A DNA stretch of 36,739 nt, from NCBI GenBank assembly GCA_903895255.1, contig CAITTG010000024.1:1-36739 (forward strand). The letters are read 5' to 3'. The notes below the pieces were generated by a model, which was given only the letters and a program-made list of their open reading frames with translations, had not been told where the DNA came from and ran no database searches. A program made the position numbers and the translations under genes. The first letter of the stretch is position 1; each line of letters opens with the position of its first letter. This DNA comes from an uncultured Verrucomicrobia subdivision 3 bacterium (GTDB lineage: Bacteria > Verrucomicrobiota > Verrucomicrobiia > Limisphaerales > UBA11358). This document shows positions 25,813-32,656 of this stretch, in pieces.

Positions 25813-25840
25813 TTGCCATTCTCCCGGCCTATGCTATTTT
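25813..25840 (+). promoter_or_regulatory. Possible promoter of rpmE
   Basis: TTGCCA (25813-25818) and TATTTT (25835-25840) are 16 bases apart. Transcription would begin near 25847, leaving only a very short leader before the ATG at 25854. Confidence 0.35.
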
Positions 25841-25853
25841 CAAAATCCATTTT

Positions 25854-26099
25854 ATGAAGACGGACATACATCCCAAATATGTGGACGCCGAAATCCGTTG
25901 CGCCTGCGGCAACGTGATCAAGACGCGCTCCACCAAGGCCACGGTCATCGTTGGTATTTGCAACGTCTGCCATCCTTTTTACACGGGCCAGCAGAAATTC
26001 GTGGACACCGCCGGTCGCGTGGATAAATTCCAGCAGCGCGCCGCCAAGACCCTCGCCGCCCAAGAGGCGTTTGCCGGCAAGAAGAAGAAAAAAGTTTAG
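25854..26099 (+). CDS. rpmE: 50S ribosomal protein bL31 (zinc-binding type)
   Basis: This 81-residue bL31 begins [21 protein letters not shown]16, C18, C36 and C39 form the zinc site, so it is the Zn-containing (C+) form. [27 protein letters not shown] is the family core, and a Lys-rich tail (KKKKKV) follows. The AT-rich island separates it from the L21/L27 genes. Confidence 0.97.
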   Translation: MKTDIHPKYVDAEIRCACGNVIKTRSTKATVIVGICNVCHPFYTGQQKFVDTAGRVDKFQQRAAKTLAAQEAFAGKKKKKV

Positions 26100-26114
26100 T
26101 TCCGTCCTTTTCCA

Positions 26115-26158
26115 CCGCCCGCCCGTGCCTTTTTGGCCCCGGCGGGCGGATTCTTTTT
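26115..26158 (+). terminator. Terminator after rpmE
   Basis: CCGCCCGCC (26115-26123) pairs perfectly with GGCGGGCGG (26141-26149) around a 17-base loop, followed by ATTCTTTTTTA. It may partly isolate rpmE from prfA, which starts at 26190. Confidence 0.8.
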
Positions 26159-26189
26159 TACCGGGTCCCCCCTAAACCCGCCTGGCCTT

Positions 26190-27269
26190 ATGGATTTGCG
26201 CCCGCACATCGAACGTTTCGCCCGCCGCCTCGCTGAAGTGGAATCAGCCCTGAGCGATCCGCATGCCTTTGACCACGCGCAACGCGCCCAGGAACTCTCC
26301 CGCGAATACGCCCGCCTCAAGGATCTGGTGGCCACCGGCACGGCCTACTTGCGGACGGTGAGTGAGTTGGCGGAAAACCGGGCCCTCTTAAAAACCGAGC
26401 TACCGGATTCCGAAATGGGCCAGATGGCCCGCGAAGAAGTGACGCGGCTGGAAGCCGAGGAAAAGCGCCTTACCCTGCTGGTCCAGCGCGGTTTGGTGCC
26501 GCCCGATCCGACCGATTCGCGCAATACCATCGTGGAAATTCGTGCCGGCGCCGGCGGTTCCGAGTCCGCCCTCTTCGCCGCCGATTTATACCGCATGTAC
26601 TCGCGTTATTGCGAAACCCGCGGTTGGAAAATTGATCCCATGGACTCCAACCCCTCCGATCTCGGCGGGTTCAAGGAAGTCATTTTCGAAGTCACCGGCG
26701 AGGATGTGTTCAAGCGGCTCAAGTACGAGAGCGGGGTGCATCGCGTGCAACGCGTGCCCGCCACCGAGGCCCAGGGTCGCATCCACACCAGCACGGTGAC
26801 CGTGGCCGTGCTGCCGGAGGCGCAGGAAGTCGACCTCCAAATCAATCCCGACGAAATCGAGATCAACGTCTGCCGCGCCTCCGGCAAGGGTGGCCAGGGG
26901 GTCAACACCACCGATTCCGCCGTCCAGATCATTCACAAGCCCACCGGCATGATTGTGCGCTGCGCCGACCAGCGTTCCCAGCAGAAGAACAAGGCCCAGG
27001 CGCTGACGGTCTTGCGTTCCCGGTTGTTGGAGCGTAAGATTGCCGAGGAGGATGCCAAGTACGCGGCGGCCCGCAAAGACCAGGTGGGCACCGGCGAACG
27101 CAGTGAAAAAATCCGCACGTACAACTTCCCCCAAAACCGTGTCACCGACCACCGCATCGAAGTCACGCTGTATAATCTGTCGAATTTCATCGAAGGCGAG
27201 CTGGACGCGCTGGTGGAACCGCTGATGAATCATGACATGGACACGAAGTTGGCGGCGTTGAAATTGTGA
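26190..27269 (+). CDS. prfA: Peptide chain release factor 1
   Basis: RF1 recognises UAA and UAG and triggers release of the finished protein. The 359-residue product has the helical N-terminal domain, the anticodon-like PAT tripeptide (190-192) in HRVQRVPATEAQGRIHTS, and the catalytic GGQ (234-236) in RASGKGGQGVNTTDSAV. The C-terminus is complete (LEPLMNHDMDTKLAAL-like). The PAT motif and overall length identify RF1, not RF2. The ATG at 26190 fits the usual start. Confidence 0.97.
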   Translation: MDLRPHIERFARRLAEVESALSDPHAFDHAQRAQELSREYARLKDLVATGTAYLRTVSELAENRALLKTELPDSEMGQMAREEVTRLEAEEKRLTLLVQRGLVPPDPTDSRNTIVEIRAGAGGSESALFAADLYRMYSRYCETRGWKIDPMDSNPSDLGGFKEVIFEVTGEDVFKRLKYESGVHRVQRVPATEAQGRIHTSTVTVAVLPEAQEVDLQINPDEIEINVCRASGKGGQGVNTTDSAVQIIHKPTGMIVRCADQRSQQKNKAQALTVLRSRLLERKIAEEDAKYAAARKDQVGTGERSEKIRTYNFPQNRVTDHRIEVTLYNLSNFIEGELDALVEPLMNHDMDTKLAALKL

Positions 27270-27275
27270 GGGGCG

Positions 27276-27800
27276 GGAGTCAGGAGTCGGAATTCAGGAG
27301 CCAGAATGGGGAACATGGCATGCGGATGCGCTCGGAGTGATCATGAATTTATTGGCGAATGGGAAGAGAGATATGAATGCGGGAGACTGGAGCCAGAATT
27401 CGGAAGCCGGAATGCGGACAATTCCCGCCGGACCGGCGAGGAGTTTTGAGGAGTTGATTGTCTGGCAGAAGTCGCATCAATTTGTTTTGGCGATTTATCG
27501 GACGACGGAAGGTTTTCCTAGGTAGGAAATTTATGGGCTGACATCGCAGCTTCGCCGGGCCGCGATTTCGATCCCAGCGAACATTGCGGAGGGTTTTAAG
27601 AAACGCGGGCGGCCGGACAAGGTCCGGTTTTTGAACATCGCGCAGGGTTCGCTCGAAGAATGTCGTTACTATTTAATTTTGGCGAAAGATTTGAATTACG
27701 CGGACACAAAATTATTACATGAACAACTGGTCGAGGTCAGTAAATTGCAGGAATCATACTCCGCAAAAATTCTGGCTTCGGGCTCCTGACTCCTGACTTC
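27276..27800. mobile_element. Small element bounded by 32-bp inverted repeats around a four-helix-bundle gene
   Basis: A 32-base sequence at 27276-27307 (starting GGAGTCAGGAGTC and ending GGAGCCAGAAT) recurs inverted at 27769-27800, matching at 25 of 32 positions. A third, direct copy lies at 27382-27413, also 25 of 32. The unit encloses a broken four-helix-bundle gene and ends 12 bases before the ATG of the HAD gene. No transposase is present, so it would be non-autonomous. Target-site duplications are not apparent. The element reading is inference from the repeat geometry. Confidence 0.5.
27412..27789 (+). pseudogene. Four-helix-bundle (S23/Avd-like) protein, interrupted by an amber codon
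   Basis: Reading from the ATG at 27412, the product has the family start SFEELIVWQKSHQFV and continues to TEGFP. An in-frame TAG (27523-27525) follows where relatives have a charged residue before IYGLTSQLRRAA. After the stop the same frame resumes without shift as a complete family sequence (SIPANIAEGF, ECRYYLILAKDL) to the TGA at 27787-27789. One base change would restore the gene, so inactivation looks recent, or the stop is a sequencing error. These proteins (once called 23S intervening-sequence proteins) form pentamer-like helical bundles; related Avd proteins help diversity-generating retroelements. No reverse transcriptase is nearby. Confidence 0.8.
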
Positions 27801-27812
27801 TCTCATAAAAAT

Positions 27813-28385
27813 ATGCAAATCAAAGGTCTCGTTTTCGATTGTGACGGCACGCTGGCGGACACCATGCCGCTGCACTGGCGCGCCTGGCAGCTCATCACCC
27901 AGCGGCATGACCTGCACTTTCCCATCGACCGCTTTTATTCCCTCGGCGGCGTGCCGTCGCGCGACATTTTGAAAATGCTGGCGCAGGAGCAGGGCCGGAC
28001 CATTGACTACATTGCCGTGGCCCACGAAAAAGAGGAGGCTTACCTGCCCCTGATGGGCGAGGTGGAACCCATTCACGCCGTGGTGGCAATCGCCCGGGAG
28101 AATTACGGAAAAATTCCCATGGCCGTCGCCTCCGGTGGCACGCAGCCGATCATCATCGGCGTGCTGGAGCACCTGAAAATCCGGCACCTGTTCAACGCGG
28201 TCGTCACCAGTGAAATGGTGGTAAACCAAAAACCCGCGCCGGATATCTTCCTGGAGGCTGCCCGCCGCATCGGGGTGGACCCGAAATTCTGCCGCGGTTT
28301 TGAAGACACCGATTTGGGCATGCAAGCCATCCGGTCGGCCGGCATGGATGCGGTGGATGTGCGGACGTTGATTGCGAAAGCTTAG
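27813..28385 (+). CDS. HAD-family phosphatase (YqaB/beta-phosphoglucomutase-like)
   Basis: This 190-residue cytosolic HAD hydrolase has motif I FDCDGT, with nucleophile D9 and acid/base D11. A cap region after MPLHWRAW follows, then motif II ASGGTQ, the motif III Lys in NQKPAPD and motif IV GFEDTDLG. The NQKPAPDIFLEAA wording and small helical cap resemble YqaB, a fructose-1-phosphate phosphatase, and the beta-phosphoglucomutases. Sugar phosphate is the likely substrate, but which one is not shown. It converges with, and overlaps by four bases, the AI-2E-type permease gene. Confidence 0.85.
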   Translation: MQIKGLVFDCDGTLADTMPLHWRAWQLITQRHDLHFPIDRFYSLGGVPSRDILKMLAQEQGRTIDYIAVAHEKEEAYLPLMGEVEPIHAVVAIARENYGKIPMAVASGGTQPIIIGVLEHLKIRHLFNAVVTSEMVVNQKPAPDIFLEAARRIGVDPKFCRGFEDTDLGMQAIRSAGMDAVDVRTLIAKA

Positions 28386-29548
28386 GCCCTGGGGGGCTCA
28401 CCCTGTTCCTGCACTTTCCACACATAGCGGAACAAAATCACCCTGAGCGCCGCCGCCAGGGGAATGGCCAGAATCCCACCCAGGATGCCACCCAGCAGGG
28501 TGGTGCCCGTCATGACCGCGATGATGATCACCAAGGGATGCAGTCCCACGCGATCCCCAATGATCTTGGGCGAGATCACCAGGCTTTCCATCGTTTGCAC
28601 GATGCCAAATACGCCGGTGATAATGAGCGGATGCAGCCAGTCACCAAATTGCACCAGCGCCAGTGTCATGGCCGCCACATACAGTACAATGGCCCCCAGA
28701 AAAGGAATCATGGAGAGCAGCACGGCGGCAAAACCCAACAGCATGGCATAATTGAGTCCGGCGCACACAAAGCCAATCGTATAGAGCACACTGTCGCACA
28801 GGGCCACCAGCACCTGGCCGCGAAAAAATGCCACCATATACTGGCTGATCGCATCGAGCACAAAGACCATCTCCTCCTTGAGTTCGGCGTTCCGCGCGGG
28901 CATGTAGTCCTTCCAATGGTCCTTGATTTTGCGCGTCTCCAGCAGGAAATAAAACGCGTACACGGGGATCAAGGCCAGGCCGGCGATGATGCCAAAACCC
29001 GAGCTGAGCTTGCCGGATTGTGAGAAGATCCAACTGCTCATGTCCGACGAATGCGCGCCCAGCATCCCCAGGGCGGATTTAAGCGCCTGCTCCTTGTCGT
29101 TCACCGTGGCGTCATCGGTTTTGCCCAGCATGGGCAGAAACTGGCGCACAATGGCCGGGGGTTGGGCCATGAGGGTGCTGACGCGCTCCTCCAGCCGGTT
29201 GGAATATTCTGGAATCTTCGAGATTAATTGTTCCGTTTCCACGACTACCTGCGGAATCAGGCTGGCGAGCACCCCGGCACCCAGGGCAAAAACCACCCCG
29301 AAAACCAGAATAATGGCCCGGAGGCGTGGCACGCCCCGCCCTTCCAGCCAGTCCACCAAGGGCGAAACCACGCAGGCGACCACGCCGGCCACCGCCAGCG
29401 GCCAGAGCACCGGGCCCAGCACGTCCAGCAGGCGGCTCATCCCCCAGAAGGCCGCGCCTACCAGTGCCAATATGGTGGCAGCGGCCAGGCCGGTCAAAGC
29501 CAGCCAAATAATATGCCTTTGGGCGGGTGAAGGAGGTTGGTCGCTCAT
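28382..29548 (-). CDS. AI-2E transporter family permease
   Basis: This 388-residue polytopic membrane protein has about eight hydrophobic segments. They include LGPVLWPLAVAGVVACVVSPL near the N-terminus and the C-terminal run FLGAIVLYVAAMTLAL, LVISPKIIGDRVGLHPLVIIIAVM and GGILGGILAIPLAA. The SPKIIGDRVGLHPL block and the GGxxGGILAIPLAA end are characteristic of the AI-2E/TqsA/PerM family. Members have been linked to autoinducer or Na+/H+ export, so the cargo is unsure. It starts inside the end of proC (ATGA overlap), so the two are coupled. Confidence 0.88.
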   Translation of the reverse strand: MSDQPPSPAQRHIIWLALTGLAAATILALVGAAFWGMSRLLDVLGPVLWPLAVAGVVACVVSPLVDWLEGRGVPRLRAIILVFGVVFALGAGVLASLIPQVVVETEQLISKIPEYSNRLEERVSTLMAQPPAIVRQFLPMLGKTDDATVNDKEQALKSALGMLGAHSSDMSSWIFSQSGKLSSGFGIIAGLALIPVYAFYFLLETRKIKDHWKDYMPARNAELKEEMVFVLDAISQYMVAFFRGQVLVALCDSVLYTIGFVCAGLNYAMLLGFAAVLLSMIPFLGAIVLYVAAMTLALVQFGDWLHPLIITGVFGIVQTMESLVISPKIIGDRVGLHPLVIIIAVMTGTTLLGGILGGILAIPLAAALRVILFRYVWKVQEQGEPPRA

Positions 29549-30360
29549 GTTTGTCCCAGTTTTTTTGAACGTTCAGTGGCGGCCCGCACGGCGCTCATCA
29601 CCGTGCCGCGCAGCCGGCCTTTTTCCAACTCGTGCAGGCCTTCAATGGTGGTGCCTCCCGGGCTGGTCACCTGGTCTTTCAGCACGCCGGGATGCAATCC
29701 CGTTTCCAGCACCATTTTGGCGGCGCCAAACACAGTTTGGGCGGCCAGGCGGGTGGCCACATCGCGGGGCAAACCCGCAGCCACGCCGCCGTCGCTTAAG
29801 GCCTCAATAAATTGATAGGCATAAGCTGGACCGCTCCCGCTCAAGCCAGTAACGGCATCCAGCAGGGCTTCTTTCACGGGCAGCGCGAGGCCCACGGCCG
29901 AGAGCAGGCGGCCCGCCAGTTCGGCATCCGCCGCGGTGGCATGCGTCCCGGCAGCATAAGCGGAGGCCCCGGCTCCGATCAGCGCCGGGGTGTTGGGCAT
30001 CACGCGAATCACCCGTGCGCCGGCCGGCAGGGCGGCCTGTATTTTGGCCAGCGGCACGCCTGCGGCGATGGAAATCAGCAGGTGATGACTCGTAAAATGC
30101 GGGTTTATTTCCGCCAGCACTGCCGCCACTTGGTCCGGCTTGGTGGCCAGAATCAGGACCTTGGCGAAAGCCGCCACTTCCACATTGGCCGTGGTAACTC
30201 CCGCGCCCACTTCCGTCGCAAAATGCTCCCGGGCGGTGGCATATGGATCGCTGGCAATCATTTCCCGCGGAAAAGCCATTTCCGCGTTCACAAATCCCCG
30301 CGCCAGGGCGGTGGCCATTTTGCCCGCGCCCAGAAATCCAATCGTGAGTGTCACTGCCAT
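29545..30360 (-). CDS. proC: Pyrroline-5-carboxylate reductase
   Basis: ProC makes proline from pyrroline-5-carboxylate using NAD(P)H. The 271-residue protein starts with the Rossmann motif IGFLGAGKMATAL. It contains LATKPDQVAAVL, ISIAAGVPLAKI, RVMPNTPALIGAG, the active-site GLSGSGPAYAYQFIEALSDGG and DQVTSPGGTTIEGL. All family blocks are present and length is normal. It is followed by the overlapping AI-2E-type permease gene. Confidence 0.97.
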   Translation of the reverse strand: MAVTLTIGFLGAGKMATALARGFVNAEMAFPREMIASDPYATAREHFATEVGAGVTTANVEVAAFAKVLILATKPDQVAAVLAEINPHFTSHHLLISIAAGVPLAKIQAALPAGARVIRVMPNTPALIGAGASAYAAGTHATAADAELAGRLLSAVGLALPVKEALLDAVTGLSGSGPAYAYQFIEALSDGGVAAGLPRDVATRLAAQTVFGAAKMVLETGLHPGVLKDQVTSPGGTTIEGLHELEKGRLRGTVMSAVRAATERSKKLGQT

Positions 30361-30481
30361 GTGAAGTATTTAACAGGCCCAAGCCGGGGGCGAAAGCTGA
30401 ATTCACGACTTGAATAAACCCCGTTTGCCCGTATTTTACCACCGGTGTGGTTTTTTCACGCCACTTTTAGAAAGACCAAAA

Positions 30482-31153
30482 ATGTCAGGCCATCGTCGGA
30501 CTTGGGATAATTTTGAGACTATGCGCGCCGCGGCGGAAGCCGGGGATGAGCAGGCGCAGTGCTATCTGGGGGTGTGTTTTCAAAACGGCCAGGGCGTCAA
30601 ACAGGATTTTCACGAGGCCATCAAGTGGTTTCGCCGGTCGGCCGATCAGAACGATCCCGTGGCCCAGTGTTATCTGGGCGTCAGCTATATTACCGGGGCC
30701 GGCGTGCCTCAGGAATACACCGAGGCCGCCCGTTGGCTGCGTGAGGCGGCCGAGCAGGGTGACCCCGCCGCCCAGTTTAATTTGGGGATGCTGTATGAAA
30801 CGGGCCAGGGCGTGCCCCAAAATTATCCCGAGGCCCTGAAATGGTACCGTGAAGCCGCCCAGCGGGGGTACCCCTCCGCCCAGTTCAACTTGGGAGTGTT
30901 TTACGAGTCCGGGCAGGTGGTGGAGCAGGATTTCACGGCTGCCGTGCAATGGTACCGCGCCGCCGCCGAGCAGGAATGCGCCCCGGCCCAGTGCAATCTC
31001 GGCCTGTGTTACCAGACCGGCCGCGGCGTGCCGCAAGACACTCAGCAAGCCGTCCAATGGTTCCTTCGCGCCGCCCGGCAGGGTGACAAAACCGCCCAGC
31101 ACAATCTCGGGGTGCACTACGCCTCGCTGGAAGTTCCGGAAGAGGAAGTGTGA
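30482..31153 (+). CDS. Sel1-repeat protein
   Basis: This 223-residue protein is almost entirely six 36-residue Sel1 repeats (tetratricopeptide-like helix pairs). Each follows A-(A/E)-x-G-(D/x)-x-x-A-Q-x-x-L-G-x-x-(Y/F)-x-x-G-x-G-V, for example NLGMLYETGQGVPQNYPEALKWY. Such proteins act as scaffolds for other proteins, and no catalytic residue is expected. With the ATG at 30482 there is no signal peptide. An in-frame TTG at 30410 would add a short basic N-terminus that is not needed for the fold. It is a single gene between divergent proC and the xylan enzymes. Confidence 0.9.
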   Translation: MSGHRRTWDNFETMRAAAEAGDEQAQCYLGVCFQNGQGVKQDFHEAIKWFRRSADQNDPVAQCYLGVSYITGAGVPQEYTEAARWLREAAEQGDPAAQFNLGMLYETGQGVPQNYPEALKWYREAAQRGYPSAQFNLGVFYESGQVVEQDFTAAVQWYRAAAEQECAPAQCNLGLCYQTGRGVPQDTQQAVQWFLRAARQGDKTAQHNLGVHYASLEVPEEEV

Positions 31154-31218
31154 CCGCTCGCCGGATCGATTGACAGGCGCCCGGGCGGCCCTGGCCGGGA
31201 CTGGACACAAAAGCAACC

Positions 31219-32643
31219 ATGCCATCCGCCGGGTTGAGAACCTTGCCGTCTTCGCATTTACAATTGCCAAATCTCTGGCGAAACCGTTTCATGACGCCTG
31301 TCACCATGCGCCGCTGGATCTTTTTAAGCTGTATTCACGTCCGTCCCCGGCTCTTCCTCCTCTGGGTTTGCGCCTGGCTGATGGGGACCTTTCTTGCGGG
31401 GCGGTCCTTCGCTGAGGCGGAAGCGCCCGGCAGGGGGGCTTACGCCACCGGCCAATACCGTAATTTGTTTGCGGAGGCCGGTCATGCCCAACCCGCCATC
31501 CAGGCCAAAATCGCCGGGGCCTTTCAGCAGTTGTTCCACGGGGACCCGGCCACTCAGGCGGTTTATTTTTCCGCCGGCACGAACGCGAACGGCCCGCTCG
31601 CTTACATCACCGATGTCAAACACAATGACGTCCGCACGGAAGGATTGTCCTACGGCATGATGATCGCCGTGCAAATGAACCGGCCGGCCGAGTTCAACGC
31701 CTTGTGGAACTGGTCGAAAACGTATCTTTACCACGACTCCCCCGCCCATCCCTCGTGCGGATTTTTTTCGTGGCAGGCCCGGACCAACGGGGCGGTCATG
31801 AGCGAGTTTGTCGCACCCGACGGCGAGTCCTACTATGTCATGGCGCTGTATTTCGCCGCAAACCGCTGGGGCGGCGGTAAGGGCATTTACAATTATGCGG
31901 AGCAGGCCGGGCAGTTGCTGCACAACCTCCGGCACCGGGCGGTCATTCGGGGGCCTATGACGATGCTCCGCCACGGGACCAATGCCACGTTTCAAGTCAC
32001 CGCCGGGCCATTGTTTGACGAGGCGCACCGGATGGTTCTGTTCTCACCCAGCTCTGAACGCGCTGCTTTCACCGATCCATCATACCACCTGCCCGCATTT
32101 TACGAGTTGTGGGCGCGCTGGGGGCCGCCGGCCGACCGGGAATTCTGGTTGGAAGCCGCGGCGGCCAGCCGGGACTTTTTCCCCCGGGCAGCGAATCCGG
32201 TGACCGGGCTGGCCCCGGATTATGCCAGCTTCGAGGGCTTGCCGGTAACCAATGGCTGGAACCGGGGCGCCGGCAATTTTCGTTATGATGCCTTTCGCGT
32301 GGCCGCCAACTGGTCCGTGGACTGGGCCTGGTGGGGCAAGGCGGAGCGGGAACGGGAATTAAGCGACACCCTCCAGGCGTTTTTTGCCGCCCAAGGCATC
32401 GGTCGCTATGGCTGCCAGTTTACCCTGGACGGCCAAGCTTTGGAGAACCGGCATGCGCAGGGGTTGGTGGCGGAGAACGCGGTGGCCAGCCTGGCGGCCA
32501 CCCAGCCACGCGCCCGGGATTTTGTGGAAGCCTTGTGGAACACGCCCACCCCCGATGGGTTGGAACGCTATTACGAAGGCCTGCTTTACCTGATGGCGCT
32601 GCTCCATTGCAGTGGCGAATTTCGCATCTGGATGCCCCAATGA
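31219..32643 (+). CDS. GH8 family reducing-end xylose-releasing exo-oligoxylanase (Rex-like)
   Basis: This secreted, (alpha/alpha)6-barrel glycoside hydrolase belongs to family GH8. Key parts are QYRNLFAEAGHAQPAIQ, VYFSAGTNANGPLAYI, the acid block NDVRTEGLSYGMMIAV with the likely general acid E141, PDGESYYVMALYFAA, and RYDAFRVAANW with the likely base D357. These match Rex enzymes, which remove xylose from the reducing end of xylo-oligosaccharides, better than chitosanases or cellulases. The N-terminus contains a hydrophobic segment (about residues 46-62) behind several Met codons. ATG at 31291 or 31306 would give a more typical signal peptide than 31219. It precedes the GH115 gene by 13 bases. 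Confidence 0.87.
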   Translation: MPSAGLRTLPSSHLQLPNLWRNRFMTPVTMRRWIFLSCIHVRPRLFLLWVCAWLMGTFLAGRSFAEAEAPGRGAYATGQYRNLFAEAGHAQPAIQAKIAGAFQQLFHGDPATQAVYFSAGTNANGPLAYITDVKHNDVRTEGLSYGMMIAVQMNRPAEFNALWNWSKTYLYHDSPAHPSCGFFSWQARTNGAVMSEFVAPDGESYYVMALYFAANRWGGGKGIYNYAEQAGQLLHNLRHRAVIRGPMTMLRHGTNATFQVTAGPLFDEAHRMVLFSPSSERAAFTDPSYHLPAFYELWARWGPPADREFWLEAAAASRDFFPRAANPVTGLAPDYASFEGLPVTNGWNRGAGNFRYDAFRVAANWSVDWAWWGKAERERELSDTLQAFFAAQGIGRYGCQFTLDGQALENRHAQGLVAENAVASLAATQPRARDFVEALWNTPTPDGLERYYEGLLYLMALLHCSGEFRIWMPQ

Positions 32644-32656
32644 TTGCTAATGTGTT

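Noticed and set aside
27276..27800. Diversity-generating retroelement around the Avd-like gene
   Set aside because: No reverse transcriptase, template repeat or variable target gene is present nearby.
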